The notes under the pieces: model-generated
The model's database searches: none
What the model was told of the DNA's origin: nothing
What the model saw: the letters and a program-made list of their open reading frames with translations, nothing else
Program-made: the position numbers and the translations under genes
NCBI GenBank assembly: GCA_002722935.1
Contig: PBMX01000033.1
Span: forward strand, 1 to 58,686
Length of the DNA stretch: 58,686 nt
DNA from: Phycisphaerae bacterium
GTDB lineage: Bacteria > Planctomycetota > Phycisphaerae > Phycisphaerales > SM1A02
Direction: 5' to 3'
Shown here: in pieces, positions 1 through 8,080 of the stretch
Layout of the letters: every line of letters begins with the position of its first letter
How positions within the stretch are numbered: position 1 is the stretch's first letter

Positions 1-1
1 C

Positions 2-892
2 CTCGGGACGAACAACCGCTGCAGTCCCCTGAAGTACCGGGAGGGTGAGCAGGAGGACGGCACGCCGCGCTACATCGATGCGACCGATCGATGCCTTGCC
101 ACGATCGAGCGCCACGGAATGGATGCGCTCATCGTCATCGGAGGCGACGGGACCATGAGCTGCACGGCACCGCTCGTCACCTCAGGCGTCCCCTGCGTCG
201 GGGTTCCAAAGACCATCGACAACGACATCCACGGCTGCGAACTCTCCTTCGGCTTCACGACGGCGATGACCACCGCGACCATGTCGCTGGACCGGTTGCA
301 TTCGACCGCGGACAGCCACCACCGGGTGATGGTCTGTGAACTCATGGGTCGCAACTCCGGCTGGCTCACGCTCGGAGCCGGCGTCGCCTCGGGTTCGGAC
401 ATCATCCTGATCCCCGAGATCCCCTTCGACATGGATGTCATCTGCGACTTTCTCGATGAACGCATGACCTCGCCTGCGGGATTCGCGATCATCGCCTGCG
501 CAGAAGGTGCCAGGGCGGCCGGCGAAGAACAGACCGTCTCCAAGGTGGTCGGAGACAGCGTCGACCCGGTTCGACTCGGAGGAATTGGACACAGGGTGGC
601 GGATGAACTTGAACGTCGACGTGGATTCGAGGTGCGCACGACCGTTCTCGGCCACGTGCAGCGCGGAGGCGCCCCGGTCGCAACCGACCGCATCCTTGCC
701 ACGAGGTTCGGCGTCGCCGCGATGGAACTTCTTCTCTCCGGGAAGCATGATCGAATGATCACCTGGGCGAATGGAACGATCGGGGACATCGGCATCCTCG
801 ACGCCGCCGGGAAGCAGCGTCTCGTCGGTCTTGATCCCCCCCTCATCGACGCCGCGCGAGCCGTTCGAACCTGCATGGGCGACCGGAGATAG
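2..892 (+). CDS. pfkA: 6-phosphofructokinase, 5'-truncated by the window edge
   Basis: Cytoplasmic glycolytic kinase that phosphorylates fructose 6-phosphate. The frame is open from base 2, so the gene starts outside the window; 296 codons remain. Visible family motifs, in order, are GGDGT (nucleotide/phosphate loop), PKTIDND (catalytic Asp), ELMGRNSGW (sugar-phosphate binding) and RGGAPVATDR near the C-terminus. The residue matching E. coli Gly104 is Gly, which favours ATP over pyrophosphate as donor, while the residue matching Gly124 is Lys. From family knowledge this Gly/Lys pair occurs in an ATP-using subgroup, so donor choice is inferred. The next gene begins 3 bp downstream, suggesting one transcript with the heptose genes. 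Confidence 0.93.
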   Translation, partial: LGTNNRCSPLKYREGEQEDGTPRYIDATDRCLATIERHGMDALIVIGGDGTMSCTAPLVTSGVPCVGVPKTIDNDIHGCELSFGFTTAMTTATMSLDRLHSTADSHHRVMVCELMGRNSGWLTLGAGVASGSDIILIPEIPFDMDVICDFLDERMTSPAGFAIIACAEGARAAGEEQTVSKVVGDSVDPVRLGGIGHRVADELERRRGFEVRTTVLGHVQRGGAPVATDRILATRFGVAAMELLLSGKHDRMITWANGTIGDIGILDAAGKQRLVGLDPPLIDAARAVRTCMGDRR

Positions 893-895
893 AGC

Positions 896-1456
896 ATGCG
901 ATACGCCATCTTCCTCGATCGCGACAACACCATCATCCGGAACGATGATCATCTCGGCGATCCCGCAGGGGTCGAACTCTTCGAGGACTCAGTCGAATCG
1001 CTGCTTCGATTCGTCGAGGCCGGATACGAACTGGTCGTCGTGACGAACCAGAGCGGCGTCGCGCGAGGCCTCTTCACCGAGGAGGATGTACACGCGGTGC
1101 ACGAGACGATCAGGAAACAGGTTCGTGACGCCTCCGGTGGACATGATCTCCTGGTGCACTGGTACCACAGTCCATACCACCCGGATGGACATGTCGAGCC
1201 GTTCAACATCGCGCACGACACCAGGAAGCCCGAGCCGGGGATGCTTCACCAGGCTGCCGCGGAACTGGACCTCGATCTCACCGGGAGCTGGATGATCGGG
1301 GATACCCCCCGCGATGTCCGTGCCGGGCAGAACGCGGGGTGCCGGACCATCCTGCTTCGTCACAGTGGCTACGAGACGATGGACGAACCGGCCCCCGACG
1401 CCGTCGTGAACAGTCTCGCCGATGCCGTGGACATCATCCTGGACCTGCCCTCGTGA
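896..1456 (+). CDS. gmhB: HAD-family phosphatase, GmhB-like (heptose 1,7-bisphosphate 7-phosphatase type)
   Basis: A 186-residue HAD phosphatase of the HisB-N/GmhB group, expected to remove the 7-phosphate of D-glycero-D-manno-heptose 1,7-bisphosphate. It opens with the nucleophile motif FLDRDNT, then has VVTNQSG (motif II), TRKPEPGML (motif III lysine) and MIGDTPRDV (motif IV acidic pair). Known GmhB enzymes carry a zinc loop with three cysteines; here that segment reads SPYHPDG then AHDTRKP, so all three are replaced. Its place directly before a heptosyltransferase-like gene (GTGA overlap) supports a heptose role, but another sugar or histidinol phosphate substrate is possible. Confidence 0.8.
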   Translation: MRYAIFLDRDNTIIRNDDHLGDPAGVELFEDSVESLLRFVEAGYELVVVTNQSGVARGLFTEEDVHAVHETIRKQVRDASGGHDLLVHWYHSPYHPDGHVEPFNIAHDTRKPEPGMLHQAAAELDLDLTGSWMIGDTPRDVRAGQNAGCRTILLRHSGYETMDEPAPDAVVNSLADAVDIILDLPS

Positions 1457-2487
1457 TCGTCCAACCGAACATCGATCGCCTGCTGATCGTGGCGCCATCG
1501 TGGATCGGGGATGCCGTCATGGCGAGCGTCATGTTCCGCGCTGCGCGCAAGGCCTGCCCCGATGCATGCATTTCCCTCGCGTCACGTCCCTACCTCCACC
1601 CGCTGCTTGACGGGCTCCCGTGGTTCGATCGGCTGGAAGCCCTCGAGATGGGTGGTCTGCTGGGCCCCGTCCGCGCAGGTCGATCACTCGCCGCAGGCCG
1701 ACCCGATGCGGTCGTCCTGCTTCCAGGCAGCTTTCGGTCGGCGATGATGGCCTGGTGGACCCGCGCCCCCCTTCGCATCGGCACGAACCGGGACGGTCGT
1801 GGCATGCTGTTGACGAATCCCCTGCCGGATGCCGATCGATCAAGTCCCGTGTCCGCCATCGAGCAGTACCGCCGCATCGCCGAAGCATGCTTCGGCGAGG
1901 ACGCTGCAGCAGATGCGTCTCTTCAACTCGTGGCGACCGAGGATGACGAGGCGGAGGCCCATCGCGTGCTGGGTGAAGAAGAGTCTCCACTGCTGCTGGT
2001 GCCGGGCGCAAATCGCGAGGACAAGCGATGGCCGGTGCAGCACTTCGCGGCGACCGCCGATGCCCTCCACGAATCACATGGACTGAGGCCCGTCATCACC
2101 GGCGCCCCGGGAGAGGCCGATCTGGCGGCGGAACTTGCAGCGGAGATCAACTGCGATGCGATCGATGCAGTGGCCGCGGGCATGAAACTCGGGGCCTTGA
2201 AATCGGTCGCCTCCCGTGCACGCCTCGCCATCGTCAACGATACGGGGCCGAGACACGTGGCGGCCGCGATGGGCACGCCACTGGTCAGCCTGTTCGGACC
2301 CACGGATCATCGCTGGGCGCACCTGCCGGGGATCCGCGAACACAGGTTGCTCGGCGATCCCTTCCTTCCAGAGGAGGTCATGGCGGATCGACACCCCGAG
2401 AGGTGCGGCATCGATCGAATCACGGTCGGGGATGTGACCGTAGCCGCGAGAGCACTGCTCGACGCTGGGACGTCTCGAGGGAACTGA
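1453..2487 (+). CDS. waaF: Glycosyltransferase family 9, ADP-heptose:LPS heptosyltransferase type
   Basis: A 344-residue GT9 enzyme expected to transfer heptose from ADP-heptose onto the LPS core at the inner face of the cytoplasmic membrane. The N-terminus VAPSWIGDAVMASVMFRAAR is the acceptor-side motif of the family (usually PSWIGD). PGANREDKRWP and the C-terminal LVSLFGPTDHRW match the nucleotide-sugar half. I chose the GTG at 1453, which overlaps the previous stop as GTGA, because the family motif begins about 12 residues later; the longer open frame from 1339 is an extension inside the preceding gene. The 3' end overlaps the convergent kinase gene by 68 bp. Confidence 0.88.
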   Translation: MIVQPNIDRLLIVAPSWIGDAVMASVMFRAARKACPDACISLASRPYLHPLLDGLPWFDRLEALEMGGLLGPVRAGRSLAAGRPDAVVLLPGSFRSAMMAWWTRAPLRIGTNRDGRGMLLTNPLPDADRSSPVSAIEQYRRIAEACFGEDAAADASLQLVATEDDEAEAHRVLGEEESPLLLVPGANREDKRWPVQHFAATADALHESHGLRPVITGAPGEADLAAELAAEINCDAIDAVAAGMKLGALKSVASRARLAIVNDTGPRHVAAAMGTPLVSLFGPTDHRWAHLPGIREHRLLGDPFLPEEVMADRHPERCGIDRITVGDVTVAARALLDAGTSRGN

Positions 2488-3139
2488 GCGCCGCGCGCAG
2501 AACGGACGCCCATCCGTCAGCCAGCAGATTCCGGCGTGATCGGAGCTCGACATCCAGTCGCTCGAGCATTCGATAGATCGCCCAGGGCTTCGAGAAACTC
2601 AGCCGCACATCGACGGTGTCGATCAACCAGACACGCGGCTGCTCTCCCTGATCCTCGATGATGATGTTCGAGAGCTTCATGTCCCGGTGCACGAACCCTC
2701 CCCCGGCGATGCGGTCGATCATCAATCCCACCTGGGTCGCGAACGCCCTGGTCCGGTCGACATCGCCATCGGCTCCTTCCAGATATTCCAGCGCAGTCGA
2801 TCCATGCGCCCAGTCGATCTCGAGCGTGCAACCCGAGAGGGACCACGACGGCCCGCAGATGATCCGCGGCGTGGGCACCTGGATCGAGTCGAGCCGCTTG
2901 GCTCCTCGTCGCTGTCGCTGTGGCTGAGCCAGCCCGAGCAGGCCCGTCAGGACGAGTTTCGGTCCAAGCGGCCAGGTCTTCAACGTGCTTGGTCCCGAAC
3001 CGGGCCGCTGGAGTTTCCAGACGGCTCGACCATCACGGCGTCCCTTGATGTGTTCGACGGCATGGAGCGGGTCACGGGCCACGAGCGAAGGATAGCGACG
3101 CTGGGTCACCTCGTCGTGGTCGTGTAGGCTGTATCCCAT
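2420..3139 (-). CDS. LPS kinase-like protein (WaaP/InaA/Kdo kinase family)
   Basis: A 239-residue small kinase-like protein. The core FVHRDMKLSNIIIE is the HRDxKxxN catalytic loop of the WaaP/InaA lipopolysaccharide kinases, followed by WLIDTVD as the metal-binding Asp segment. Such enzymes phosphorylate heptose or Kdo of the LPS core, which fits the heptosyltransferase next door. The start at 3139 has AGGAA about 9 nt upstream; the frame is open further, but that part lies antisense to plsY and is not used. It is divergent from plsY with 15 bp between start codons and overlaps the convergent glycosyltransferase by 68 bp. Confidence 0.78.
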   Translation of the reverse strand: MGYSLHDHDEVTQRRYPSLVARDPLHAVEHIKGRRDGRAVWKLQRPGSGPSTLKTWPLGPKLVLTGLLGLAQPQRQRRGAKRLDSIQVPTPRIICGPSWSLSGCTLEIDWAHGSTALEYLEGADGDVDRTRAFATQVGLMIDRIAGGGFVHRDMKLSNIIIEDQGEQPRVWLIDTVDVRLSFSKPWAIYRMLERLDVELRSRRNLLADGWASVLRAALSSLETSQRRAVLSRLRSHPRP

Positions 3140-3154
3140 GCGGAGCGGTTCCTG

Positions 3155-3847
3155 ATGGACATGACATGGCTGGGATGCATGATCGGGGCCTACCTTCTCG
3201 GGTCGATTCCATTCGGTGTGCTCATCGGGCGAGCACGAGGCATCGACATCAGGGAGCATGGTTCGAAGAACATCGGCGCGACGAATGTCGGCCGCGTCCT
3301 CGGCCGACCTCTCGGGCTGCTCTGTTTCTTTCTGGACATGGCCAAGGGAGCCATTCCCGTGCTCGTTGCCGGCAGGCTGCTCGGGACGCTGGGCCTGACC
3401 ACGATGGAAGCCGGCGCAGGCGACCTCTGGTTGTGGATGCTCGTGGCGCTGGCCGCCCTTGCGGGGCACATGTACTCGCCCTTCCTTCGATTCGGCGGAG
3501 GCAAGGGAGTAGCGACTGCATTCGGTGGCCTCGTTGCCATGTGGCCCGTCCTGACCATCCCCGCCCTGGTGGCCCTGGGCTCCTGGATCCTCGTCGTCAT
3601 GAGTACGAGGGTCGTATCCGTTGCAAGCATGGCAGCCGCCCTGATCATGCCGATCGCCACGCTCGCGATGATGCTGCTGGGCGGCAGCCGGAGTGAACCA
3701 CGACCGGACACGCTCGACCTGCTCGCCAGTGGGTCCGCCCCGCTGCTGACCACCATCGGGATCGCAGGACTCGTCCTCTGGCGACATCGATCGAATATTC
3801 GTCGCCTGCTCCGGGGCGAGGAACACGTGATCAAGTCGAAGAACTGA
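3155..3847 (+). CDS. plsY: Acyl-phosphate:glycerol-3-phosphate acyltransferase PlsY
   Basis: A 230-residue integral membrane enzyme that acylates glycerol 3-phosphate with acyl phosphate, the first step of phospholipid synthesis. The N-terminal LGSIPFGVLIGR and GSKNIGATNVGRVLG segments are the first two conserved PlsY motifs, and FLRFGGGKGVATAFG is the third, glycine-rich phosphate motif. Several hydrophobic helices fit the usual topology. It is slightly longer than the typical 200-residue protein because of a loop and a C-terminal tail. The 3' end overlaps the convergent UbiA-like gene by 17 bp. Confidence 0.93.
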   Translation: MDMTWLGCMIGAYLLGSIPFGVLIGRARGIDIREHGSKNIGATNVGRVLGRPLGLLCFFLDMAKGAIPVLVAGRLLGTLGLTTMEAGAGDLWLWMLVALAALAGHMYSPFLRFGGGKGVATAFGGLVAMWPVLTIPALVALGSWILVVMSTRVVSVASMAAALIMPIATLAMMLLGGSRSEPRPDTLDLLASGSAPLLTTIGIAGLVLWRHRSNIRRLLRGEEHVIKSKN

Positions 3848-4685
3848 AGACGACCAGGAAGACCACGAAGACCGCCAGGGGCATCCGAAGGTCGACTGCA
3901 TGCCGCAACTTCTCGGCCTTGAATCGCCTCAGCAGGAACTGCGTGGAGACGATGAGCAGTGGAACGCCCAGCCCGACGACGGGTGACACCGAGCCGATCA
4001 ACCAGAGCGACAGGAGAATCAGCGCGGAACCGAACGTGATCGTATCGGAGACGATCCTGGCCCGGGCATGCCCGAACCGGATCGGCATGGTCCGGGTTCC
4101 GGTCCGCTGATCGGCCTCGGTGTCGGCGAAGTCGCAGAGGATCGCATCGGAGAGGACGAGCAGAAACAGGACGAGAAGAACCGTCGCCATCGTCGGGTCG
4201 TCGCCCGGGAACTCGACTGCACCGAAGAAGGCTAGCGCCATGCAGAAGGCCGCCATGGACAGGGCCACCACGGCGTTCTTGAGATACAGGCGGTCACGAA
4301 CACGCTTCCCGTCTGAACCATGGCCGTAGCACAACATGCCGAACACGGAAGCCGGCACGAGCAGGCATGCCCACGGATCGACGAAGAAGAGCATGATGAA
4401 GGAGAGGACCCCGGACGCCCAGAGCACGCATCGCACGAGCGACCGGTTCTTGCCGTAGTAGAGCACCCGTTGCGACCAGGTAACGCCCGGCCTCCGGGCG
4501 ACTCGAGTCCGATGCAGGAGGTAGACGAACCAGGTCGTCGCAAGTCCGGCTCCCAGTGCAGGCCAGTCCATGGGAAGGTCCATCGCCAGGAGCACCAGGA
4601 GCACGCAGCCCGCTGCATAGCAGCCTGAATACAGGGACAGGTGTCCGAGGTTGTTGAACGTGTTCCTCAGGGCCGCGGCTTGCAT
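3831..4685 (-). CDS. UbiA-like membrane prenyltransferase homologue lacking the first Asp-rich motif
   Basis: A 284-residue protein with about eight hydrophobic helices. The segment DAILCDFADTEADQRTG, followed by RTMPIRFG, matches the second aspartate-rich motif of UbiA-type prenyltransferases. The first Asp motif, expected near residue 60, is absent; the corresponding helix reads FVYLLHRTRVARR. The substrate is therefore unknown, and the protein may act on a different lipid or be non-catalytic. It may be leaderless: TAGCCT lies 6 nt before the ATG and there is no clear ribosome binding site. No partner gene is obvious. Confidence 0.6.
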   Translation of the reverse strand: MQAAALRNTFNNLGHLSLYSGCYAAGCVLLVLLAMDLPMDWPALGAGLATTWFVYLLHRTRVARRPGVTWSQRVLYYGKNRSLVRCVLWASGVLSFIMLFFVDPWACLLVPASVFGMLCYGHGSDGKRVRDRLYLKNAVVALSMAAFCMALAFFGAVEFPGDDPTMATVLLVLFLLVLSDAILCDFADTEADQRTGTRTMPIRFGHARARIVSDTITFGSALILLSLWLIGSVSPVVGLGVPLLIVSTQFLLRRFKAEKLRHAVDLRMPLAVFVVFLVVFSSST

Positions 4686-4691
4686 GGGGAC

Positions 4692-4697
4692 AGGCTA
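4692..4697 (-). promoter_or_regulatory. Candidate -10 box for leaderless UbiA-like gene
   Basis: On the minus strand TAGCCT is followed by 6 nt (GTCCCC) and the ATG at 4685. There is no Shine-Dalgarno sequence, so transcription may begin at the start codon. Confidence 0.4.
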
Positions 4698-4716
4698 CCT
4701 GCAGCAGCCGGGGAGT

Positions 4717-5724
4717 TCACTGGCCAGCGTAGATGGGTATGTGGATGAGGACCTCGCGAGGCTCCCTCGGCCAGGTTTCGACGATGGCCCGAGCATGGGC
4801 TGGTCTCATCCACTCGCCACCCGCTTCCCCGAGGTGATCCGAAAGCAGCACGAGAAGCGCCTCTTCCTCCTGCAGGGTGTCGAAGGCACCGAGGAATGCA
4901 TCCAAGCGTGACAGGGGAACGATGATGGTCCAGTTCGCACCTGTCCGGGCGTATTCGAATTGCTGTTCGTAGGACGGCTCCCACTCGGGCTTGCCCTGGA
5001 GGAAGGTCGGCTCGAGACGGTCTTCGCCTGCTTCACCATCGGAGGAATCCGAACCGGTCGATGCACTCAAGCCCGGCTTCTTGAAGTCGTCTGCCGAAGC
5101 GTTCCGAACCAGCGTTCCACCTGAACGGTATGCCAGATTTCGCAGAAGCCCGATCGCATCATCCGAAGGTGGGAGCAGCATCGCCAGCGGCTCCGGCTCA
5201 CCGGGGAGCGCGTCGGTTTCTCCTGGAGCCTGAACCGGGTTCCCTGCTTCAGCCATGGAGTCGGTATTCCTGCTCGCCAGGAACTCCAGCAGCTCGCCGC
5301 TTTCCGCAACCGGCAGGGGTTGATCTTGTTCGTCTTGAAGGGAGTCGAATGGAACCAGCAGCAGGAGACCGGCGAGCAGTCCAACGCCGATGATCAACAT
5401 CGCCGCGATTCGGAGGTTGCTCCTGAAACGTGCGCGAACATCGAAGGTGTGCTTGCCCTGCCTGAATCCGCCCGGTCGCTGTCCGGCCGTTTTTTGAACG
5501 GGACCCGTGGTCACACCTTGATCGATGGCTTCGAGCAGGCCTTCGGGAACCGGTGGCTCCACGATCGACCGGAGGGCCTCGCGGTCACGTCGCATGGCAT
5601 GCAGACGCTCGGAGAGATCGGGATCCGCCTGCATCCGGGCTTCTACTTCGGCACGGGTCTCTGCATCGAGTTCTCCCTCGACCCAGCCAAGCCAGCGTGC
5701 TTCATCATGTTCAGTAGGCTTCAT
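4717..5724 (-). CDS. Anti-sigma factor, membrane-anchored, zinc-less
   Basis: A 335-residue bitopic protein. The N-terminal 60 residues (EARWLGWVEGELDAETRAEV, then a charged helix) resemble the anti-sigma domain seen with planctomycete ECF factors; there is no HxxxCxxC zinc motif. One membrane segment lies near residues 105-126 (IAAMLIIGVGLLAGLLLLV), leaving about 200 residues outside the membrane as the likely sensor part. The start overlaps the stop of the ECF sigma gene as ATGA, so the pair is translationally coupled, as is normal for a sigma and its inhibitor. The signal sensed is unknown. Confidence 0.75.
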   Translation of the reverse strand: MKPTEHDEARWLGWVEGELDAETRAEVEARMQADPDLSERLHAMRRDREALRSIVEPPVPEGLLEAIDQGVTTGPVQKTAGQRPGGFRQGKHTFDVRARFRSNLRIAAMLIIGVGLLAGLLLLVPFDSLQDEQDQPLPVAESGELLEFLASRNTDSMAEAGNPVQAPGETDALPGEPEPLAMLLPPSDDAIGLLRNLAYRSGGTLVRNASADDFKKPGLSASTGSDSSDGEAGEDRLEPTFLQGKPEWEPSYEQQFEYARTGANWTIIVPLSRLDAFLGAFDTLQEEEALLVLLSDHLGEAGGEWMRPAHARAIVETWPREPREVLIHIPIYAGQ

Positions 5725-6368
5725 ACCCAGTCCTCAGCTTCTGATTCATGTCCCCTGCCACCTGCTTCCAGCGAGGATCGCATCGCCTCTCGAGCTCTGA
5801 AGAGACGCGACTTGATGGTTCCAATCGGCACCTCGTAGATTTCGGCCAACTGGGCATACTCGGTCTCATGCACGTCCCTGAGAAGCAGGAGGACCCGCTG
5901 CTCGGGATCCAGTTCCTGAAAGACCTGCCTCAGGTTCAGGTACATGTCACGCTGTTGGACGCCTGGAGCCGGGTCATGTTCCCTCGTTGGCAGTTGATCG
6001 GCCCTGGAGCCGGTGCCACCGGGCATGGGGGCATCCAGGCTCGCATGGCGACGCAGTTTCTGCTTCCTGAGGTGGGTCAGGCAGCAGTTGATGCTGATGC
6101 GGATTATCCAGGTACTGAGCTTGGAACGGCCATCGAATCCAGGCAGGCCGTTGATCACCTTGATCATCACGTCCTGGGTGAGGTCCGAGGCATCTTCGCG
6201 GTTTCCGAGGGTTCTCCAGCAGATCGACCAGATTCTCGGCTGGTAGCTTTCCAGGAGATGGGACAGCGCAGACGCATCACCCTGCCGCCATGCGGCCAGG
6301 AGCTGGTTTTCAGTCTCCGGATCGACCTGGGGGGCCTTGGGGGGCCTGGTTGGATCTCCAGTAGCCAT
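5721..6368 (-). CDS. ECF-type RNA polymerase sigma factor
   Basis: A 215-residue sigma-70 family ECF factor. Region 2 is visible as HLLESYQPRIWSICWRTLGN with DLTQDVMIKV, and FDGRSKLSTWIIRISINCCL is region 2.3-2.4. Region 4 includes LDPEQRVLLLLRDVHE and the helix-turn-helix IYEVPIGTIKSRLFRARE. The start at 6368 has GAGGA 5 nt upstream, and homology begins soon after; the open frame continues further up but only through the purB start region. It is coupled to the anti-sigma gene by a 4-bp overlap and divergent from purB. Its regulon is unknown. Confidence 0.92.
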   Translation of the reverse strand: MATGDPTRPPKAPQVDPETENQLLAAWRQGDASALSHLLESYQPRIWSICWRTLGNREDASDLTQDVMIKVINGLPGFDGRSKLSTWIIRISINCCLTHLRKQKLRRHASLDAPMPGGTGSRADQLPTREHDPAPGVQQRDMYLNLRQVFQELDPEQRVLLLLRDVHETEYAQLAEIYEVPIGTIKSRLFRAREAMRSSLEAGGRGHESEAEDWV

Positions 6369-6399
6369 GACGTCCTCGATGCAGGAGAGAACATACCTG

Positions 6400-7899
6400 A
6401 TGCGATACAATGCCCCTTCGGTTGATGTCATCCTATCCCCTGCACTGAAGAAGCGAATCACCACGTTGGATTCCTGCGACCAATACCGTTCTCCGCTCGA
6501 GACCAGATATGCATCAGGTGCCATGAAGGCGCTCTGGTCGGATCGCCGTCGCTTCACGACGTGGAGGCGACTCTGGCTGGCTCTCGCGGAGAGCCAGCAG
6601 GCTCTGGGGCTCGATATCAGTGATGAACAGGTCCAGGCCATACGCGATCATCTCGACGACCTGGACCTCGATGCGGCTGCACGGTACGAGCGGGAGTTTC
6701 GGCATGACGTGATGGCCCACGTCCACGCCCTGGGCGATGTCGCTCCGGCCGCACGTCCAATCCTCCACCTGGGTGCGACCAGCCAGTACTGCAACTGCAA
6801 TACGGAACTCCTCCTCCTGAGGGAAGCCCTTGAACTGCTGGCAGGGAAGACCGCCGCAGTCGTGGTCGCCCTCGGCGAGTTCGCTGAAACCTGGAAGAAC
6901 CTGCCCGTACTCGGCTTCACCCACTACCAGCCCGCGCAGCCGACCACCGTCGGAAAGCGAGCCAGCGTATGGGCGCAGGATTTCGTCCTCATGCTCGAGG
7001 AACTGGAGTTCAGGCTGGACACGCTTCGTTTCAGGGGCGTGAAGGGAACGACTGGTACGCAGGCGTCCTTCCTCTCCCTCTTCGATGGAGATGAAGCAAA
7101 GGTCGATGAACTCGACCGGATGGTCACCGAGAAGATGGGCTGGCCCATCGAACGTCGATTCGCCGTCACGGGACAGACCTATCCACGCGTCCTCGATGCG
7201 CAGGTGCTTTCGACGATTGCGGGAATCGGAGCCGTCTCTCATCGACTCGCGACCGACATTCGACTTCTGGCCAACCGCAGGGAACTCGAGGAACCCTTTG
7301 AATCGACGCAGATCGGATCCTCGGCGATGGCCTACAAGCGAAACCCGATGCGGTGCGAACGGGCATGCGCCCTTGCCAGATTCATCATGAACCTCCCGGG
7401 CAACGCCCTCCAGACGGCCTCTGTCCAGTGGCTGGAACGGACACTCGACGATTCGGCCAACAGGCGACTCGTGCTGCCCGAGGGGTTCCTCGCGACAGAC
7501 GGCCTCCTCGACATTCTCCTGAACGTCATCCAGGGACTGATCGTCAACGAACCGGTCGTGAAAGCGAACCTCAAGGCGGAACTCCCCTTCATGGCCACCG
7601 AGAACCTCCTGATGGCGGCGGTACGAAATGGCGGCGATCGCCAGGAACTCCACGAGATCATCCGATCACATTCGATGGATGCATCCGCCCAGGTGAAATC
7701 GGGCCAGGCCAACGACCTCCTCGAGCGACTCGCAGGGGAGCCGGCCTTCAAGGGAATCGACCTGGAGGCCCTGCTCGATCCGGCCCAGTACATCGGGCGG
7801 GCACCATCACAGGTGGATTCCTTCAACAGGAATGTGGTTGATCCGATCCGGTCTCGATACGCTTCAAACAACGTCGAAGTGGCCGAGTTACGGGTCTGA
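6400..7899 (+). CDS. purB: Adenylosuccinate lyase, eukaryal-type
   Basis: Purine synthesis enzyme that releases fumarate from SAICAR and adenylosuccinate. From 6400 it would be 499 residues. YRSPLETRYAS matches the N-terminus of the animal-type ADSL branch; LGATSQYCNCNTELLL, GFTHYQPAQ and TGQTYPRVLD are active-site segments. GSSAMAYKRNPMRCE is the fumarase/aspartase superfamily signature, with Ala where Pro is usual. The start is uncertain: ATG 6400 has AGGAG 12 nt upstream, but the first 22 residues look non-homologous and the TTG at 6466 would give a standard N-terminus. It is divergent from the ECF sigma gene. Confidence 0.9.
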   Translation: MRYNAPSVDVILSPALKKRITTLDSCDQYRSPLETRYASGAMKALWSDRRRFTTWRRLWLALAESQQALGLDISDEQVQAIRDHLDDLDLDAAARYEREFRHDVMAHVHALGDVAPAARPILHLGATSQYCNCNTELLLLREALELLAGKTAAVVVALGEFAETWKNLPVLGFTHYQPAQPTTVGKRASVWAQDFVLMLEELEFRLDTLRFRGVKGTTGTQASFLSLFDGDEAKVDELDRMVTEKMGWPIERRFAVTGQTYPRVLDAQVLSTIAGIGAVSHRLATDIRLLANRRELEEPFESTQIGSSAMAYKRNPMRCERACALARFIMNLPGNALQTASVQWLERTLDDSANRRLVLPEGFLATDGLLDILLNVIQGLIVNEPVVKANLKAELPFMATENLLMAAVRNGGDRQELHEIIRSHSMDASAQVKSGQANDLLERLAGEPAFKGIDLEALLDPAQYIGRAPSQVDSFNRNVVDPIRSRYASNNVEVAELRV

Positions 7900-7922
7900 A
7901 ACCCAAAATTATTGAAAAAATA

Positions 7923-7983
7923 CCGTACATATGCCGTACATGCCCTACTTTTTCTTGCAGGACTACCTCAAAAACAGGTATAT
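7923..7983 (+). promoter_or_regulatory. Promoter region of the H1-like gene with an 11-bp-phased direct repeat
   Basis: CCGTACAT occurs at 7923-7930 and again at 7934-7941, exactly 11 bp apart, about one helical turn. Downstream, TTGCAG (7955-7960) and TATATG (7979-7984) are spaced like -35 and -10 boxes (18 bp). The repeat upstream of the promoter could be a binding site for a regulator. The repeat is seen directly; the promoter is inferred. Confidence 0.45.
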
Positions 7984-8005
7984 GACCGATAGATTCTGCG
8001 TATCC

Positions 8006-8043
8006 GGGCCAGCAATGGCATTTGATCAGGGATTGCTGGACCC
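8006..8043 (+). promoter_or_regulatory. Stem-loop in the 5' untranslated region of the H1-like gene
   Basis: GGGCCAGCAAT (8006-8016) pairs with ATTGCTGGACCC (8032-8043), with one bulged A at 8040 and a 15-nt loop. It lies within the likely leader, 38 nt before the start codon. It could affect mRNA stability or translation; no known riboswitch class is recognised. Confidence 0.45.
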
Positions 8044-8080
8044 ATGTCAATGAACACTGGTCTCAACTGAGGGCCTACCC

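Noticed and set aside
1339-1452. N-terminal extension of the heptosyltransferase
   Set aside because: It lies inside the GmhB-like gene; the family N-terminus and the GTGA coupling support the GTG at 1453.
3140-3901. N-terminal extension of the LPS kinase frame
   Set aside because: This part is antisense to plsY; the kinase homology starts after ATG 3139, which has a ribosome binding site.
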